Shown piece after piece: positions 1 through 7,793 of a stretch of 64,000 nucleotides of DNA. Position 1 is the stretch's first letter. Each line of letters starts with the position of its first letter. The stretch is taken from assembly GCA_002083825.1 (NCBI GenBank), contig DAZV01000048.1:20814-84813 (forward strand), in the 5' to 3' direction. Position numbers and translations under genes: made by a program. The notes under the pieces are model-generated. The model ran no database searches and was not told the DNA's origin. It saw only the letters and a list, made by a program, of their open reading frames with translations. The DNA is from Candidatus Sericytochromatia bacterium S15B-MN24 CBMW_12. Its GTDB lineage: Bacteria; Cyanobacteriota; Sericytochromatia; S15B-MN24; UBA4093.

Positions 1-83
1 CCACGATGGTCCTTGTCAGCCGTGCCGCCACCGAACGCCACGTCGTAGAGGGCTTCCCAATCAGGGGTCGGAGTCGGGGACAT
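1..83 (-). CDS. Partial unknown protein, 5' end only
   Basis: A minus-strand reading frame opens with ATG at 83 and runs off the left edge of the window. The first residues read MSPTPTPDWEALYDVAFGG and continue in good codon usage (high GC at third positions). It overlaps the stop of the upstream Rrf2 gene by 23 bases, so the two are probably co-transcribed and the gene may be under Rrf2 control. Only 27 codons are visible, too few to assign a family. Rrf2 regulators often sit before a single target gene, often an oxidoreductase, but nothing in this fragment shows that. Confidence 0.6.
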   Translation of the reverse strand, partial: MSPTPTPDWEALYDVAFGGGTADKDHR

Positions 84-525
84 GAAACCGCCCGTTGAGT
101 GCCCTTGGATGGCGCCGATCGAAGGCTTCCGACAACGCGGCAAGGGTGACCGCGCGCAGCCGGGCGAGAACCATGGCCTCCGCTTCCGCGAACGTTTGGT
201 CCAAGGCCGTGTTCACCGCTTGCTCGACAAGGCATTGGGACTGCTCGCTGCGGTGGCCGATCGCGAAGAGTTCGGGTTCGCCGAGGGCCTCGTACACGTC
301 GTAGAGCGTGATGGCGTCGAGGGGGCGCTTGACGACCCAGCCGCCGCCATGGCCCTTCTCGGACGATACGAGGCCCCGCTCCCGCAGCCCCGCCAGCGTC
401 CGGCGCACCAGCACGGGATTCGTCCGCAACATGCGTGCGAGCTCTTCCGACGTGAGCTGCCGCCCGGCATGCGCCATGTGGAGCAGGATGTGGAGCATGG
501 AGGAGAGTCGGCTGTCGCGTTTCAT
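61..525 (-). CDS. Rrf2 family transcriptional regulator
   Basis: A 154-residue protein with the Rrf2 winged-helix layout: an N-terminal helix with LLHMAH, the recognition segment around ELARMLRTNPVLVRRTLAGL, and the wing GLVSSEKGHGGGWVVKRPLDAITLYDVYEAL. The three closely spaced cysteines that bind Fe-S in IscR or NsrR are absent, and only one Cys is seen after the wing (SQCLV). It therefore more likely resembles the cluster-free members (YwnA/CymR type). The start at 525 (MKRDSRLSS) is chosen because an upstream in-frame extension would read through a perfect inverted repeat that looks like the operator. It is followed by an overlapping gene that leaves the window. Confidence 0.9.
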   Translation of the reverse strand: MKRDSRLSSMLHILLHMAHAGRQLTSEELARMLRTNPVLVRRTLAGLRERGLVSSEKGHGGGWVVKRPLDAITLYDVYEALGEPELFAIGHRSEQSQCLVEQAVNTALDQTFAEAEAMVLARLRAVTLAALSEAFDRRHPRALNGRFHVPDSDP

Positions 526-544
526 GTAACTATTGATATTACAT
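524..544. promoter_or_regulatory. Inverted repeat, probable Rrf2 autoregulatory operator
   Basis: ATGTAA at 524-529 and TTACAT at 539-544 form an inverted repeat around an AT-rich centre, the only AT-rich patch nearby. It covers the start codon of the Rrf2 gene at 525. Known Rrf2-family sites have the same TGTAAC-type half-sites. Binding here would block transcription or translation initiation of the regulator and the overlapping downstream gene. Its use as an operator is inferred from position and symmetry. Confidence 0.6.
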
Positions 545-684
545 GATGGGGCGAAAGTCAAGCCTCGCGTCCGAGGTAGCCGCGAATCGTGCTTCATGAC
601 CGGAGCGGTATCAGGATGTCTTGCCTACGGTGAACGGCCACTACGAGGAAGGACAGGCCCCAGGATCATCCGGTTACACTTCGT

Positions 685-960
685 ATGCGAAGAGGTCATC
701 GCGGTTTGAGGCTGCCCCGAGACGTCTACGGGATTTGGCACGGCGAGGTCACCGAAAGCCTCCAGCCATGGAGCTTCGGCAGGCTGATCTTCTCGGGGCA
801 TCGCATCTTGACGGCCAGCGCCTCCGTCGCCTCGTTGGAAGGCCAGGAGGCGCAAGCCCATGCGTGGTGGTTAGAGAACCAATGTCAGCAAGCCTCACGG
901 GTTGCGCAGCTCCCCTACGTGGCCATGCCCATGAAGGGGCTCCCCTTCATCTATCGATAG
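685..960 (+). CDS. Small hypothetical protein (uncertain)
   Basis: A 91-codon frame starting ATG at 685 with mostly G/C third positions (for example the stretch DVYGIWHGEVTESLQPWSFG), unlike the competing frames on either strand here. No Shine-Dalgarno sequence is obvious and no family is recognised. It lies in a gap between the divergent Rrf2 gene and the next minus-strand gene, followed by a 12-bp hairpin at 1008-1035. It could be a real small gene or a decayed one. Confidence 0.3.
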   Translation: MRRGHRGLRLPRDVYGIWHGEVTESLQPWSFGRLIFSGHRILTASASVASLEGQEAQAHAWWLENQCQQASRVAQLPYVAMPMKGLPFIYR

Positions 961-1007
961 GCCAACGATCCCCGGGTCACCAGGCGAACGGGGTGCACGA
1001 AGCAGTG

Positions 1008-1035
1008 CGCCCTCGATCGGAGACGATCGAGGGCG
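1008..1035. terminator. GNRA-capped hairpin, possible terminator
   Basis: Twelve perfectly paired bases (1008-1019 with 1024-1035) close a GAGA loop. There is no T-run on either side, so it may be a factor-dependent terminator or an mRNA 3' end structure between the small plus-strand frame and the convergent gene ending at 1115. Confidence 0.4.
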
Positions 1036-1114
1036 TGATGTCTGGATTGAATGGTCACTGCCTCCTACGCCAAGCCACCCGCCCAGCTCGAGTGCGTTAG
1101 GGTGCGCCCTCGAG

Positions 1115-2263
1115 CTACCCGTGCGCGGCCCGGCTCTCCTGTTCTAAGAGCGCGATATCATCGGCCCAATCGTGCAACTCGCCTACCTCGTTGCGGCGGC
1201 GGCGGCCCGCAACGCTTACCGTTCGGTTCAGCTTTGGCCCGATGGTGTCGTCATGAGATCCCTTTTCGATTCGGTATATCCGGAACCCCTCCTCGGTGTC
1301 CAGGCCGATCTTCGGCTCTTCACCGCGCAAGGTTATGCTCTTGAGCGTACCCGTGGCGGCAATATCGATCTCCTCGGCTGCCCGTTGCAGGGCCACGGTG
1401 ATCCGAGCTTGAATCGCGGGCGAGAACGATGCTTGACGAGGCGATCTTCCACCGAGGCCCGTCGATAGATCGACCTGTCCAACGACCTTGCCATCTGGGG
1501 CGAGATCCCTGAACGCCCTCAGGAAGGCTTTTGCATAGTCCGGATCTTCAACCACTTCATGGATGCGATCAGGATCATCCGCGATGGCGGACGCAAGAGC
1601 GATCATTTGATCTGCAACAGCCTGGGGGGTCGCAAGAACGTTATCCATGGCCTGCTGCTGTGGCCCGACCAGCACGAAGCGCATCGCATAGCTGCCCGCA
1701 AGCGCAGGAAGATCAAGGATTTGAAATCGTGAAGCAAGCTGGGAAGGACCTGCTTTCCGGAAGGCTTTCCTCTCCATCCATTCCGCTACTCGAATGAGCA
1801 GAGGGGCGATCACATCTCGACGTTCACCTACCACCTGACTGGGTGCAATCCCAATGCCGATCTGCCCCCCAGACAGCCGAGCCTCCAGTGGAACGAACGT
1901 ACCAGACGGACCAATCTGGCGCACGAGATCCTGGGTCTGCCAGGCCCGATCGAGCAAGTTGCGAAGCTCGGTCACTCCGTCTTGAATCAACATGTCAGGA
2001 CGGGCGAGGAAGGCGCACGCGGTACTTGCCGCAGCTTCCCAGTTCTCAGCCCGGATCCAGAGTGACACGGCACTGACGGCCAACGCGCTCCGCACGCGCA
2101 ACGCATCCGCACCCACGTCCCTGGCGACCGCAGCCTCAAGCTCAGCCGCCTCCACAAAGAGCACCTTCGCTTGGTCGATGTCGCCCCGTCTCTCAGCTTG
2201 CTCGGCTTTGAAGGCAAGCTCTTCGCTCTGGCGACTACGAGAATCGTCTAGATAACTCGTCAT
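1115..2263 (-). CDS. Unknown protein, second gene of a coupled pair
   Basis: A 382-residue cytoplasmic protein with no signal peptide. Residues about 10-110 are alanine-rich helices with a TPR-like look (KAEQAERRGDIDQAKVLFVEAAELE). The C-terminus is basic then acidic (RRRRNEVGELHDWADDIALLEQES). Start ATG 2263 overlaps the stop of the upstream gene as ATGA, so translation is coupled. An in-frame GTG two codons earlier is possible but less likely. No family is recognised. The region has less GC-biased codon use than the core genes around it, which suggests an acquired cassette. A role as partner of the small upstream protein is inferred from coupling only. Confidence 0.75.
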   Translation of the reverse strand: MTSYLDDSRSRQSEELAFKAEQAERRGDIDQAKVLFVEAAELEAAVARDVGADALRVRSALAVSAVSLWIRAENWEAAASTACAFLARPDMLIQDGVTELRNLLDRAWQTQDLVRQIGPSGTFVPLEARLSGGQIGIGIAPSQVVGERRDVIAPLLIRVAEWMERKAFRKAGPSQLASRFQILDLPALAGSYAMRFVLVGPQQQAMDNVLATPQAVADQMIALASAIADDPDRIHEVVEDPDYAKAFLRAFRDLAPDGKVVGQVDLSTGLGGRSPRQASFSPAIQARITVALQRAAEEIDIAATGTLKSITLRGEEPKIGLDTEEGFRIYRIEKGSHDDTIGPKLNRTVSVAGRRRRNEVGELHDWADDIALLEQESRAAHG

Positions 2264-2772
2264 ACCCACCTGCCGATCGCTATGGCTGGCTCTTCAAACT
2301 GGACGACAACCGCACGTCCTGGGCGATTCAGTTGGCCACCGCCTACTTGATCGATCTTCACTCGAAGGCGCTTCAGGAGGCCGCCACCTTGGAAGATCCC
2401 CGACACCTCAAGCTTGAGGAAGTCATTCTCCGGCTCGCCATTCCTGACCATCAAGTAGTCAGCACCTGAACCATGGAAGGCGCGCTTGACGACCCGGAAG
2501 CCGAGTTCATGCATGGCGGCGATCGCCACCGCGCAGGCCGCATCCTCCGTCGCATCCTTGTTGTTGGAATGGGAAGCTATCGCCCGCTCGTCAGGTGCCG
2601 TCCAGATGATCCTGGCTGGCCGATCGATTTCATCCTCCACCCATCTCATCGGTGTCGGAGGTGCGGCATGATGAGCGGCCATCACGACAGACGCCGCCTC
2701 AACCAGAGCGCCGACGAGCGCAGGGCTGAGACTGCATCGAGCATGCAGCGTCGTCAGGTCGAGATCGGCCAT
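2260..2772 (-). CDS. Unknown protein with GADYL...LEVSG motif, first gene of a coupled pair
   Basis: A 170-residue protein starting at 2772 behind GGAGA; an alternative start lies six codons upstream. Toward the C-terminal half it has HGSGADYLMVRNG followed by FLKLEVSGI and a later strand AVVVQFEEP. The spacing D...(about 17)...E-x-S resembles the Asp/Glu core of PD-(D/E)xK-like folds, and similar LEVSG-containing proteins occur as unnamed accessory genes. That comparison is my inference. It ends in an ATGA overlap with the 382-residue gene, so the two form a unit. Confidence 0.7.
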   Translation of the reverse strand: MADLDLTTLHARCSLSPALVGALVEAASVVMAAHHAAPPTPMRWVEDEIDRPARIIWTAPDERAIASHSNNKDATEDAACAVAIAAMHELGFRVVKRAFHGSGADYLMVRNGEPENDFLKLEVSGIFQGGGLLKRLRVKIDQVGGGQLNRPGRAVVVQFEEPAIAIGRWV

Positions 2773-3066
2773 ACATGTCTCCGGGATCATCCCCCCATCC
2801 TACAAGTGGAGGGTCTTCTTGTTATACCCCAATCACCAGATGGCGGCGAGGGCATACCCTTCGCGGGGATCCACTGTCGGCTGCTGAACAAGCTACGGCA
2901 AGCTCACCATCTTTTTCAACGGCTGCTGCCTCAATGGTCGAGACGCATCAAGCTGCGCCTTCACTCGCCGGAGGCGTAGCTGAACATCTATCCCTCTGTG
3001 CCGACCTTTCACGGAGCCGACGAATGCTCGCTGTTGTCAAATTCGGTCCCGCAACTGAGAGAGGGG

Positions 3067-3441
3067 CTACTCTTCAAGCAGTGATCGGGTGACGTTCAGA
3101 AGAATGCGCTGTCTCAGCGGCTGCATCGAGCGGAAGGTGTCGAGCAACCAACTTTCGTCGGGGTTCAGGTCCCGCTTGTAGTTCAGCGGCAAGTATCCCG
3201 CCAATTCAAGTAACTCATCGACCGAGGCCTCGTACGCCTTTGCCATGCCGACGACGACCGCACGGGGCGGGTGGATGGGCTTGCCCGACGTATGGGCGCG
3301 GCCCCGCTCGAAGTCACCGAGCAGGACGTGGCTCATCGGAGCCCCCTTCTCGCCGATCCGCTTCGCAGCCTCGCGCAAGGACCAGCCCCGCGCCTCTCTT
3401 AAGGCATTGATCTTGTCTTGGAAGTCGCTGTACTCGTCCAC
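3067..3441 (-). CDS. XRE-family helix-turn-helix protein
   Basis: A 124-residue protein with an N-terminal Cro/C1-type HTH: INALREARGWSLREAAKRIG, then VLLGDFERGR and PPRAVVVGMAKAYEASVDELLELAGYL. The helix-turn-helix is slightly lengthened between helices 3 and 4 by HTSGKPIHP. The start is GTG at 3441 with no strong Shine-Dalgarno. It is divergent from the lipoprotein gene at 3619, and an inverted repeat lies between them at 3509-3527, so it may repress both promoters. The C-terminal 40 residues are helical and probably dimerise. Confidence 0.8.
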   Translation of the reverse strand: MDEYSDFQDKINALREARGWSLREAAKRIGEKGAPMSHVLLGDFERGRAHTSGKPIHPPRAVVVGMAKAYEASVDELLELAGYLPLNYKRDLNPDESWLLDTFRSMQPLRQRILLNVTRSLLEE

Positions 3442-3504
3442 CTTGCTACCGCCGTTCAGGTACGATCTCCTGATCCAGCGTATTTCAGCCCGGCAGCAAT
3501 CGCC

Positions 3505-3545
3505 GGAACCAAATTGTTTCCATTTGGAACCAGATGCGGTATAAC
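3505..3545 (+). promoter_or_regulatory. Promoter with overlapping inverted repeat
   Basis: TATAAC at 3540-3545 with TTTCCA 17 bases upstream (3517-3522) makes a plausible promoter for the lipoprotein gene at 3619. CCAAAT (3509-3514) and ATTTGG (3522-3527) form an inverted repeat, and GGAACCA is directly repeated at 3505 and 3526. The symmetry overlaps the -35 region, as expected for a repressor such as the divergent XRE protein. Confidence 0.45.
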
Positions 3546-3618
3546 CTGGATACGCTTGCTCGCCTTTGGATAGGCAATCGACTGAATCCCTCCCCGGAGT
3601 TTCTAGAGGTACGTATCG

Positions 3619-4749
3619 ATGAAGAAGTTGATCCCTGCTACGTTCGCGGCTACTCTGATCGCCACCGTCCCCATGTTGTCCGCCTGTGACTTCAAGGCGT
3701 TGATGTCGGTGACGCCCAATTCGGACGAGCAGACCACCATCACGGAAGCCCCTGAGCGCTTCAAGTTCTTCATCCGAGGAAAAAAGACCTCAAGCCTCAG
3801 CGATGACCGGAAGACCCTCACCATGTCGATCGACGCGGTGGATCCGGATGGCGGCGACGTATCCATCGAGTGGTCCCAGGACAAACCCTTCGGGACCTTC
3901 AACAGCACGCGAGGCAAGGACGTTCAGTGGACCGCGAATCGGGACGGAAACTACACGGTGACCTTGACCGCCACGGTTCGGGGCAGCCTGAAGAAAGATG
4001 ACCCGGACATCGCGACCTTCCTCGTCCCGGTCGTGGACGGCAAGATCAATGCCACCGAAATCGCCCCTGAAATCACGCTGGCGCCTCAGTCCGTGATTCT
4101 GTTCCGCGCCTTGCCGTCAAGCCTCGCCCAGAGCGATGACATGCTCGCCAATGTCGGTGTGAAGACCAAGGCTCAACTTACCGCCACCTCGTACATTTAC
4201 GATGCCAACTCGAACACCAAGGTGAAGCAAAGTGGGGACTTCGGGGAGATCAAGTGGGCCTCCGGAGATCCAAACCTCGTCATCATAGATGATAACGGTT
4301 TCGTACGCCCTACTGACGGCTCGGCGATCGGCGCGACGCTCGTGACCGCCACGTCGAAGACCAATTCCGCCAGCAAGGCGGGCGCGCAGGTCGCGGTTCA
4401 GTACCTCGACACGGCCATCACGCTTTCCTATCCGACGACCACCATCTACTTGAACGGCCAGGGTTCGCCGAATAGCGTCAAGATCGGCGCCACCGTCCAG
4501 TACAGCAACCCCACCGATCGCAACCGAATTATCTTCACCGATCCGAATGGCCGCGAGATCACCTGGTCGTCCAGCGATCCGTCCATCGCTCAGGTGGACG
4601 CGAACGGCAACCTCGTTCCGCTTGCCGACGCGGCAATCGGCGACGTCGTGGTCACCGCCAAGAGCAACTATGACCCGAGCAAGCATGCGAGCGTGACGAT
4701 TCGCGTCCGGGGGAACACGCCAAGTAGCGTGAACTTCGTCGCCCGATAA
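3619..4749 (+). CDS. Ig-like domain lipoprotein
   Basis: A 376-residue exported lipoprotein. Residues 1-23 are a type II signal peptide with lipobox LSAC and lipidated Cys23. The mature part consists of beta-rich repeats. One domain is PKD/cadherin-like (TMSIDAVDPDGGDVSIEWSQ, about residues 70-130). Two are bacterial Ig-like group 2 type, each with the signature WxSxDPxxxxxDxxGxxxP (IKWASGDPNLVIIDDNGFV near 210 and ITWSSSDPSIAQVDANGNL near 320). Such domains usually mediate cell-surface adhesion or scaffolding. Aspartate at the +2 position is absent (Asp24 is directly +1... DFK follows Cys), so I do not predict retention versus outer-membrane sorting. The next gene begins 15 bases downstream, suggesting one operon. 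Confidence 0.85.
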   Translation: MKKLIPATFAATLIATVPMLSACDFKALMSVTPNSDEQTTITEAPERFKFFIRGKKTSSLSDDRKTLTMSIDAVDPDGGDVSIEWSQDKPFGTFNSTRGKDVQWTANRDGNYTVTLTATVRGSLKKDDPDIATFLVPVVDGKINATEIAPEITLAPQSVILFRALPSSLAQSDDMLANVGVKTKAQLTATSYIYDANSNTKVKQSGDFGEIKWASGDPNLVIIDDNGFVRPTDGSAIGATLVTATSKTNSASKAGAQVAVQYLDTAITLSYPTTTIYLNGQGSPNSVKIGATVQYSNPTDRNRIIFTDPNGREITWSSSDPSIAQVDANGNLVPLADAAIGDVVVTAKSNYDPSKHASVTIRVRGNTPSSVNFVAR

Positions 4750-4764
4750 GGCGGAGGAGCGTCC

Positions 4765-6261
4765 ATGAGGGGCTTTGATTCGAGGTTCATGCCATGGCTG
4801 TTTACCCTGGCGGCGATCTTGGTCGGGTGTAACGGTATTCCCAACGCGATTCCACGCTCGGCTCAGGCGGGGAAGGAACTGCCCGTCGCGCTCTCAGGCC
4901 AACCGAACAAACCCGGGCAACAAGAGATCACCTTCGGGGTCGAATGGCCACGTCGGTTCATTCAAACCATTCCTTCCGGTACCAATACCGTCACCTTCTT
5001 CGTGCTGCGAGACGGCCTGCAAATAACCAAGGCGACGGTCTTTCGAGATCCGGAAATTCCGCAACCGACCAAAAACGTGAAGTTGTTTCCGGGCGACTAC
5101 GTGGTGCAGGTTCGGGCCTTCGAATCGCTCACGCCGACCAGTGCGAGTTCGGTGCTGGCCCAGGGGGCGGCGGCGTTCACCGTCGTGCAGGGGCAAGACT
5201 TGACGGTCGAGGTGAACCTCAAGGCCCTCGAATCGCCTGTACCGGCATCTCCCTTCCCAACCGCGACACCCATATTGCCGTCCCCAACCCCGGAGGCATC
5301 CCCACCACCTAGCGGAGGTTCGCGGGACCATTGGACGCGCCAGTTGACCGGCACTGCAGCCAACCTCTACTCGGTCCACTTCGTGGACGAAAATTCCGGC
5401 TGGGCGGTCGGTGATGGCAATCACATCCTCGCCACGGGAGATGGTGGAAAAACCTGGACTGAACAATTCAATGAGATCATTCCAGAGAGATATACCGGGC
5501 GTCCAAGGCTTTTCAACGTCAGGTTTCGAGATGCGCTGAACGGCTGGGCAGTTGGAGCACAAACCAATAATGGTCATGCCTATGGTGAGAATCCCTTTAT
5601 TAGCGATTTTGCAACCACGCCGACTTTGCTCACGACGAACGATGCAGGCCTCACCTGGAACGCGGTCTTGCAGAACGTACTTAGCGGTTACCCCTTCTAC
5701 AGCGTCAGCCTCACCGGCCCCTCGGGGATCTTCGTGACGGGAGGATCGTACAGTTCGTCCTCCAGCGACAACGGCGCGACATGGGTCAAGAAGAATTTCA
5801 CCGGGCTCACGACCTTCTTCCTTGACGCCAACCTGGGCTGGCAAGTCCGTTCAAACGGGCTGTACTACACCAACACGGGCGGTGCCAACTGGGCCATCCT
5901 TCCCACACCCTCCGGCATCGGAAACCTCCTCAACGTCTTCTTCACCTCCGCCACCAACGGGTCGGCGATCACCGACACGGGTACGGTCATCCGGACCGGC
6001 GATGGAGGGGCCAACTGGACGATTCACGGTTCGGCTCCTTCCGGGACCAAGTTGAACAAATTCCGCTTCAACACCCAAAACTTTGGCTACGGCACCGCCA
6101 ACGGGGGGCTCGTCTATCTCACGACCGACGGCGGAAGCACCTGGAAGAAGCAAGGTCTTGCGGATGGATCGGGAACCGACCTGCATGACGCCTCCTTCGT
6201 CGATGAAAACAACGGATGGGTGGTCGGCGATGGGGGTCGGATCTATCGTTACGTCCCTTGA
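4765..6261 (+). CDS. Ycf48-like beta-propeller lipoprotein
   Basis: A 498-residue lipoprotein starting behind GGAGGAG. The signal peptide ends in LVGC (Cys about 22). Residues 30-150 form a beta-rich domain, followed by a Pro/Thr/Ser linker (about 155-180). From about 190 onward there are repeated units of the Ycf48/BNR type: FVDENSGWAVGDGNHILATGDGGKTW, FRDALNGWAVG, FTSATNGSAI and a final VDENNGWVVGDGG. In photosynthetic organisms Ycf48 assists photosystem II assembly; in non-phototrophs the same repeat is common in secreted proteins of unknown role. Its close spacing to the Ig-like lipoprotein suggests that both act at the cell surface. Confidence 0.85.
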   Translation: MRGFDSRFMPWLFTLAAILVGCNGIPNAIPRSAQAGKELPVALSGQPNKPGQQEITFGVEWPRRFIQTIPSGTNTVTFFVLRDGLQITKATVFRDPEIPQPTKNVKLFPGDYVVQVRAFESLTPTSASSVLAQGAAAFTVVQGQDLTVEVNLKALESPVPASPFPTATPILPSPTPEASPPPSGGSRDHWTRQLTGTAANLYSVHFVDENSGWAVGDGNHILATGDGGKTWTEQFNEIIPERYTGRPRLFNVRFRDALNGWAVGAQTNNGHAYGENPFISDFATTPTLLTTNDAGLTWNAVLQNVLSGYPFYSVSLTGPSGIFVTGGSYSSSSSDNGATWVKKNFTGLTTFFLDANLGWQVRSNGLYYTNTGGANWAILPTPSGIGNLLNVFFTSATNGSAITDTGTVIRTGDGGANWTIHGSAPSGTKLNKFRFNTQNFGYGTANGGLVYLTTDGGSTWKKQGLADGSGTDLHDASFVDENNGWVVGDGGRIYRYVP

Positions 6262-6271
6262 GGAACTCGGC

Positions 6272-7690
6272 TTGAACTTCGGCCAAATTCTGGAAAAACG
6301 ACTTGCCCGGTTCTTAAATCGGAGGTCGCCCCGCGTCGGGATGCTAATCGTGGGGACGTCGTTCGCGGTACTGACCGTTTCGGCTACCGCCGACGCGCGC
6401 CCCGTCGAGATCGAGAATCGCACGGTGCTGGGAGTGCCCGTCCGTCTCGCGAAGATCGATCTCAGCGATCGCAAGACCGTCATGAATATCTTGCTCGCGA
6501 ACGACGCTCCGCGCGCGAATACCGGAAATGAAAGCTTCGGGGACGAGTCCTTTCCATCGATGGTCAAAAGAGCCAAGGCGGCGGTTGTCATCAACGGCAC
6601 TTTCTTTAGCAAGGACGACCAGAAGCGCGTGATGGGCAACATGGTCATCTCTGGCGTGCCGGTGAAATATAGCGAATGGGAGAATATGGGTACCACGTTC
6701 GGGTTACGGCGCGACAATTCCCCTGAACTCGTAACGGCCCGAACCCAACACAAGCCAGCCTGGGCGGAACACTGGCTATCCGTCACGAGCGGACCTCGCC
6801 TGCTCAAGGCGGGAGAAGTCTGGATCCACCCCTCGGAGGAAGGCTTTACCGACCCAGCCTTATGGGGAGTCCGAAATCGAAACGCCCTGGGTTATACCCG
6901 CGACCGCCGAACCCTCCTTCTCGTCTGTTTCCTGAAGGCTGTTTCCCTGGAAAAAGAGGCCGCGGTGATGAAGTCACTCGGCGCCCATGAAGCGATGAAC
7001 CTCGATGGAGGCGCCTCGCAAGGTTTCGCGGTGGGAAATCGAATTCTGAAGTCCCCAGGGCGACAGCTCACCAACGCGCTGGTCGTTTACGATGAGAACT
7101 TTCCCCCGAGTACCGCCCTGGCGGCGTCCTGGCAACAATATAACCGCAACGGCAGCGCGGAGGCGGACTCCACGGGTGGTGCGTCGTCGCCCGTGGGAAG
7201 AGTGGATAGGTTATCCCTCATGCCGGTAGTCAAGCCGTCTCAGTCGCCAGCCCGGGCAGGGAAAATGACTCCGTCCGTCTCAAGCCCGGACGCTTCGTTT
7301 CCAAGCGAGCAAAGCGTCGGCTTGGGAGTTGGGGGCTTCGGCACGGGGATTGTTTACCGGGAATTCCGCTCACCTGACGTTGGCTTTCAGATTGGGGAAG
7401 GCGGCTTCTTTCTCGACCCTGCCGACCGGATGCTCGGCAACGTCCACTTTCAGCTCATGTATCGGCTACTGGACTTCGGCGGGGTGAAGTTCAGCGCCAA
7501 CGGCTTCGCCCTCGCGGGGCGTTCCTCCGATTCGATCTTCTTGCGAGCGGGAATCGGCCCTGGGATTTCGTGGCCTCTCATGCCGAACGCGCGGGTGTTT
7601 TGCGATGTCGGCGTGATACCCAGCTTTCCGTCATCCGTGATCAGGGGCTACATTTTTCCGCATGCAGGTATTCTCTATCAGTTCAGGTAG
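6272..7690 (+). CDS. Exported phosphodiester glycosidase-domain protein
   Basis: About 472 residues. The TTG start at 6272 is chosen because TGAGGAA lies seven bases upstream, directly over the previous stop; other upstream in-frame starts would lie inside the preceding gene. An N-terminal hydrophobic segment (MLIVGTSFAVLTVSATADA) is a signal peptide. The central part matches the NAGPA/DUF2233 phosphodiester glycosidase fold: AAVVINGTFF, TSGPRLLKAGE, and the signature EAMNLDGGASQGF. Family members hydrolyse sugar phosphodiesters, but the substrate here is unknown. The last 150 residues form amphipathic strands (GVGGFGTGIVYREF through ILYQFR) that look like a small barrel or beta domain, an unusual addition for this family. 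Confidence 0.75.
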   Translation: MNFGQILEKRLARFLNRRSPRVGMLIVGTSFAVLTVSATADARPVEIENRTVLGVPVRLAKIDLSDRKTVMNILLANDAPRANTGNESFGDESFPSMVKRAKAAVVINGTFFSKDDQKRVMGNMVISGVPVKYSEWENMGTTFGLRRDNSPELVTARTQHKPAWAEHWLSVTSGPRLLKAGEVWIHPSEEGFTDPALWGVRNRNALGYTRDRRTLLLVCFLKAVSLEKEAAVMKSLGAHEAMNLDGGASQGFAVGNRILKSPGRQLTNALVVYDENFPPSTALAASWQQYNRNGSAEADSTGGASSPVGRVDRLSLMPVVKPSQSPARAGKMTPSVSSPDASFPSEQSVGLGVGGFGTGIVYREFRSPDVGFQIGEGGFFLDPADRMLGNVHFQLMYRLLDFGGVKFSANGFALAGRSSDSIFLRAGIGPGISWPLMPNARVFCDVGVIPSFPSSVIRGYIFPHAGILYQFR

Positions 7691-7745
7691 AATTCCGAGA
7701 TCCTCCGGCTTCGCATCCTTCGCGAAGAACGTCGCTCCTTGCGGA

Positions 7746-7774
7746 TGAAGCGAATAGCCGCTATTATCGCTTCA
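7746..7774. promoter_or_regulatory. Interrupted palindrome upstream of fic
   Basis: TGAAGCGA (7746-7753) and TCGCTTCA (7767-7774) are perfect inverted repeats, with an inner ATAG/CTAT pair. The site ends 19 bases before the Fic start codon at 7794. Because the Fic protein carries a winged-helix C-terminus, the palindrome may be its own operator. A role as an RNA hairpin cannot be excluded. Confidence 0.5.
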
Positions 7775-7793
7775 TATTTTGGAGCGAATATCC

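Noticed and set aside
1091..1120. Second hairpin GCGCCCTCGAG near the gene end at 1115
   Set aside because: The arms are imperfect and short. The hairpin at 1008-1035 is the better terminator candidate.
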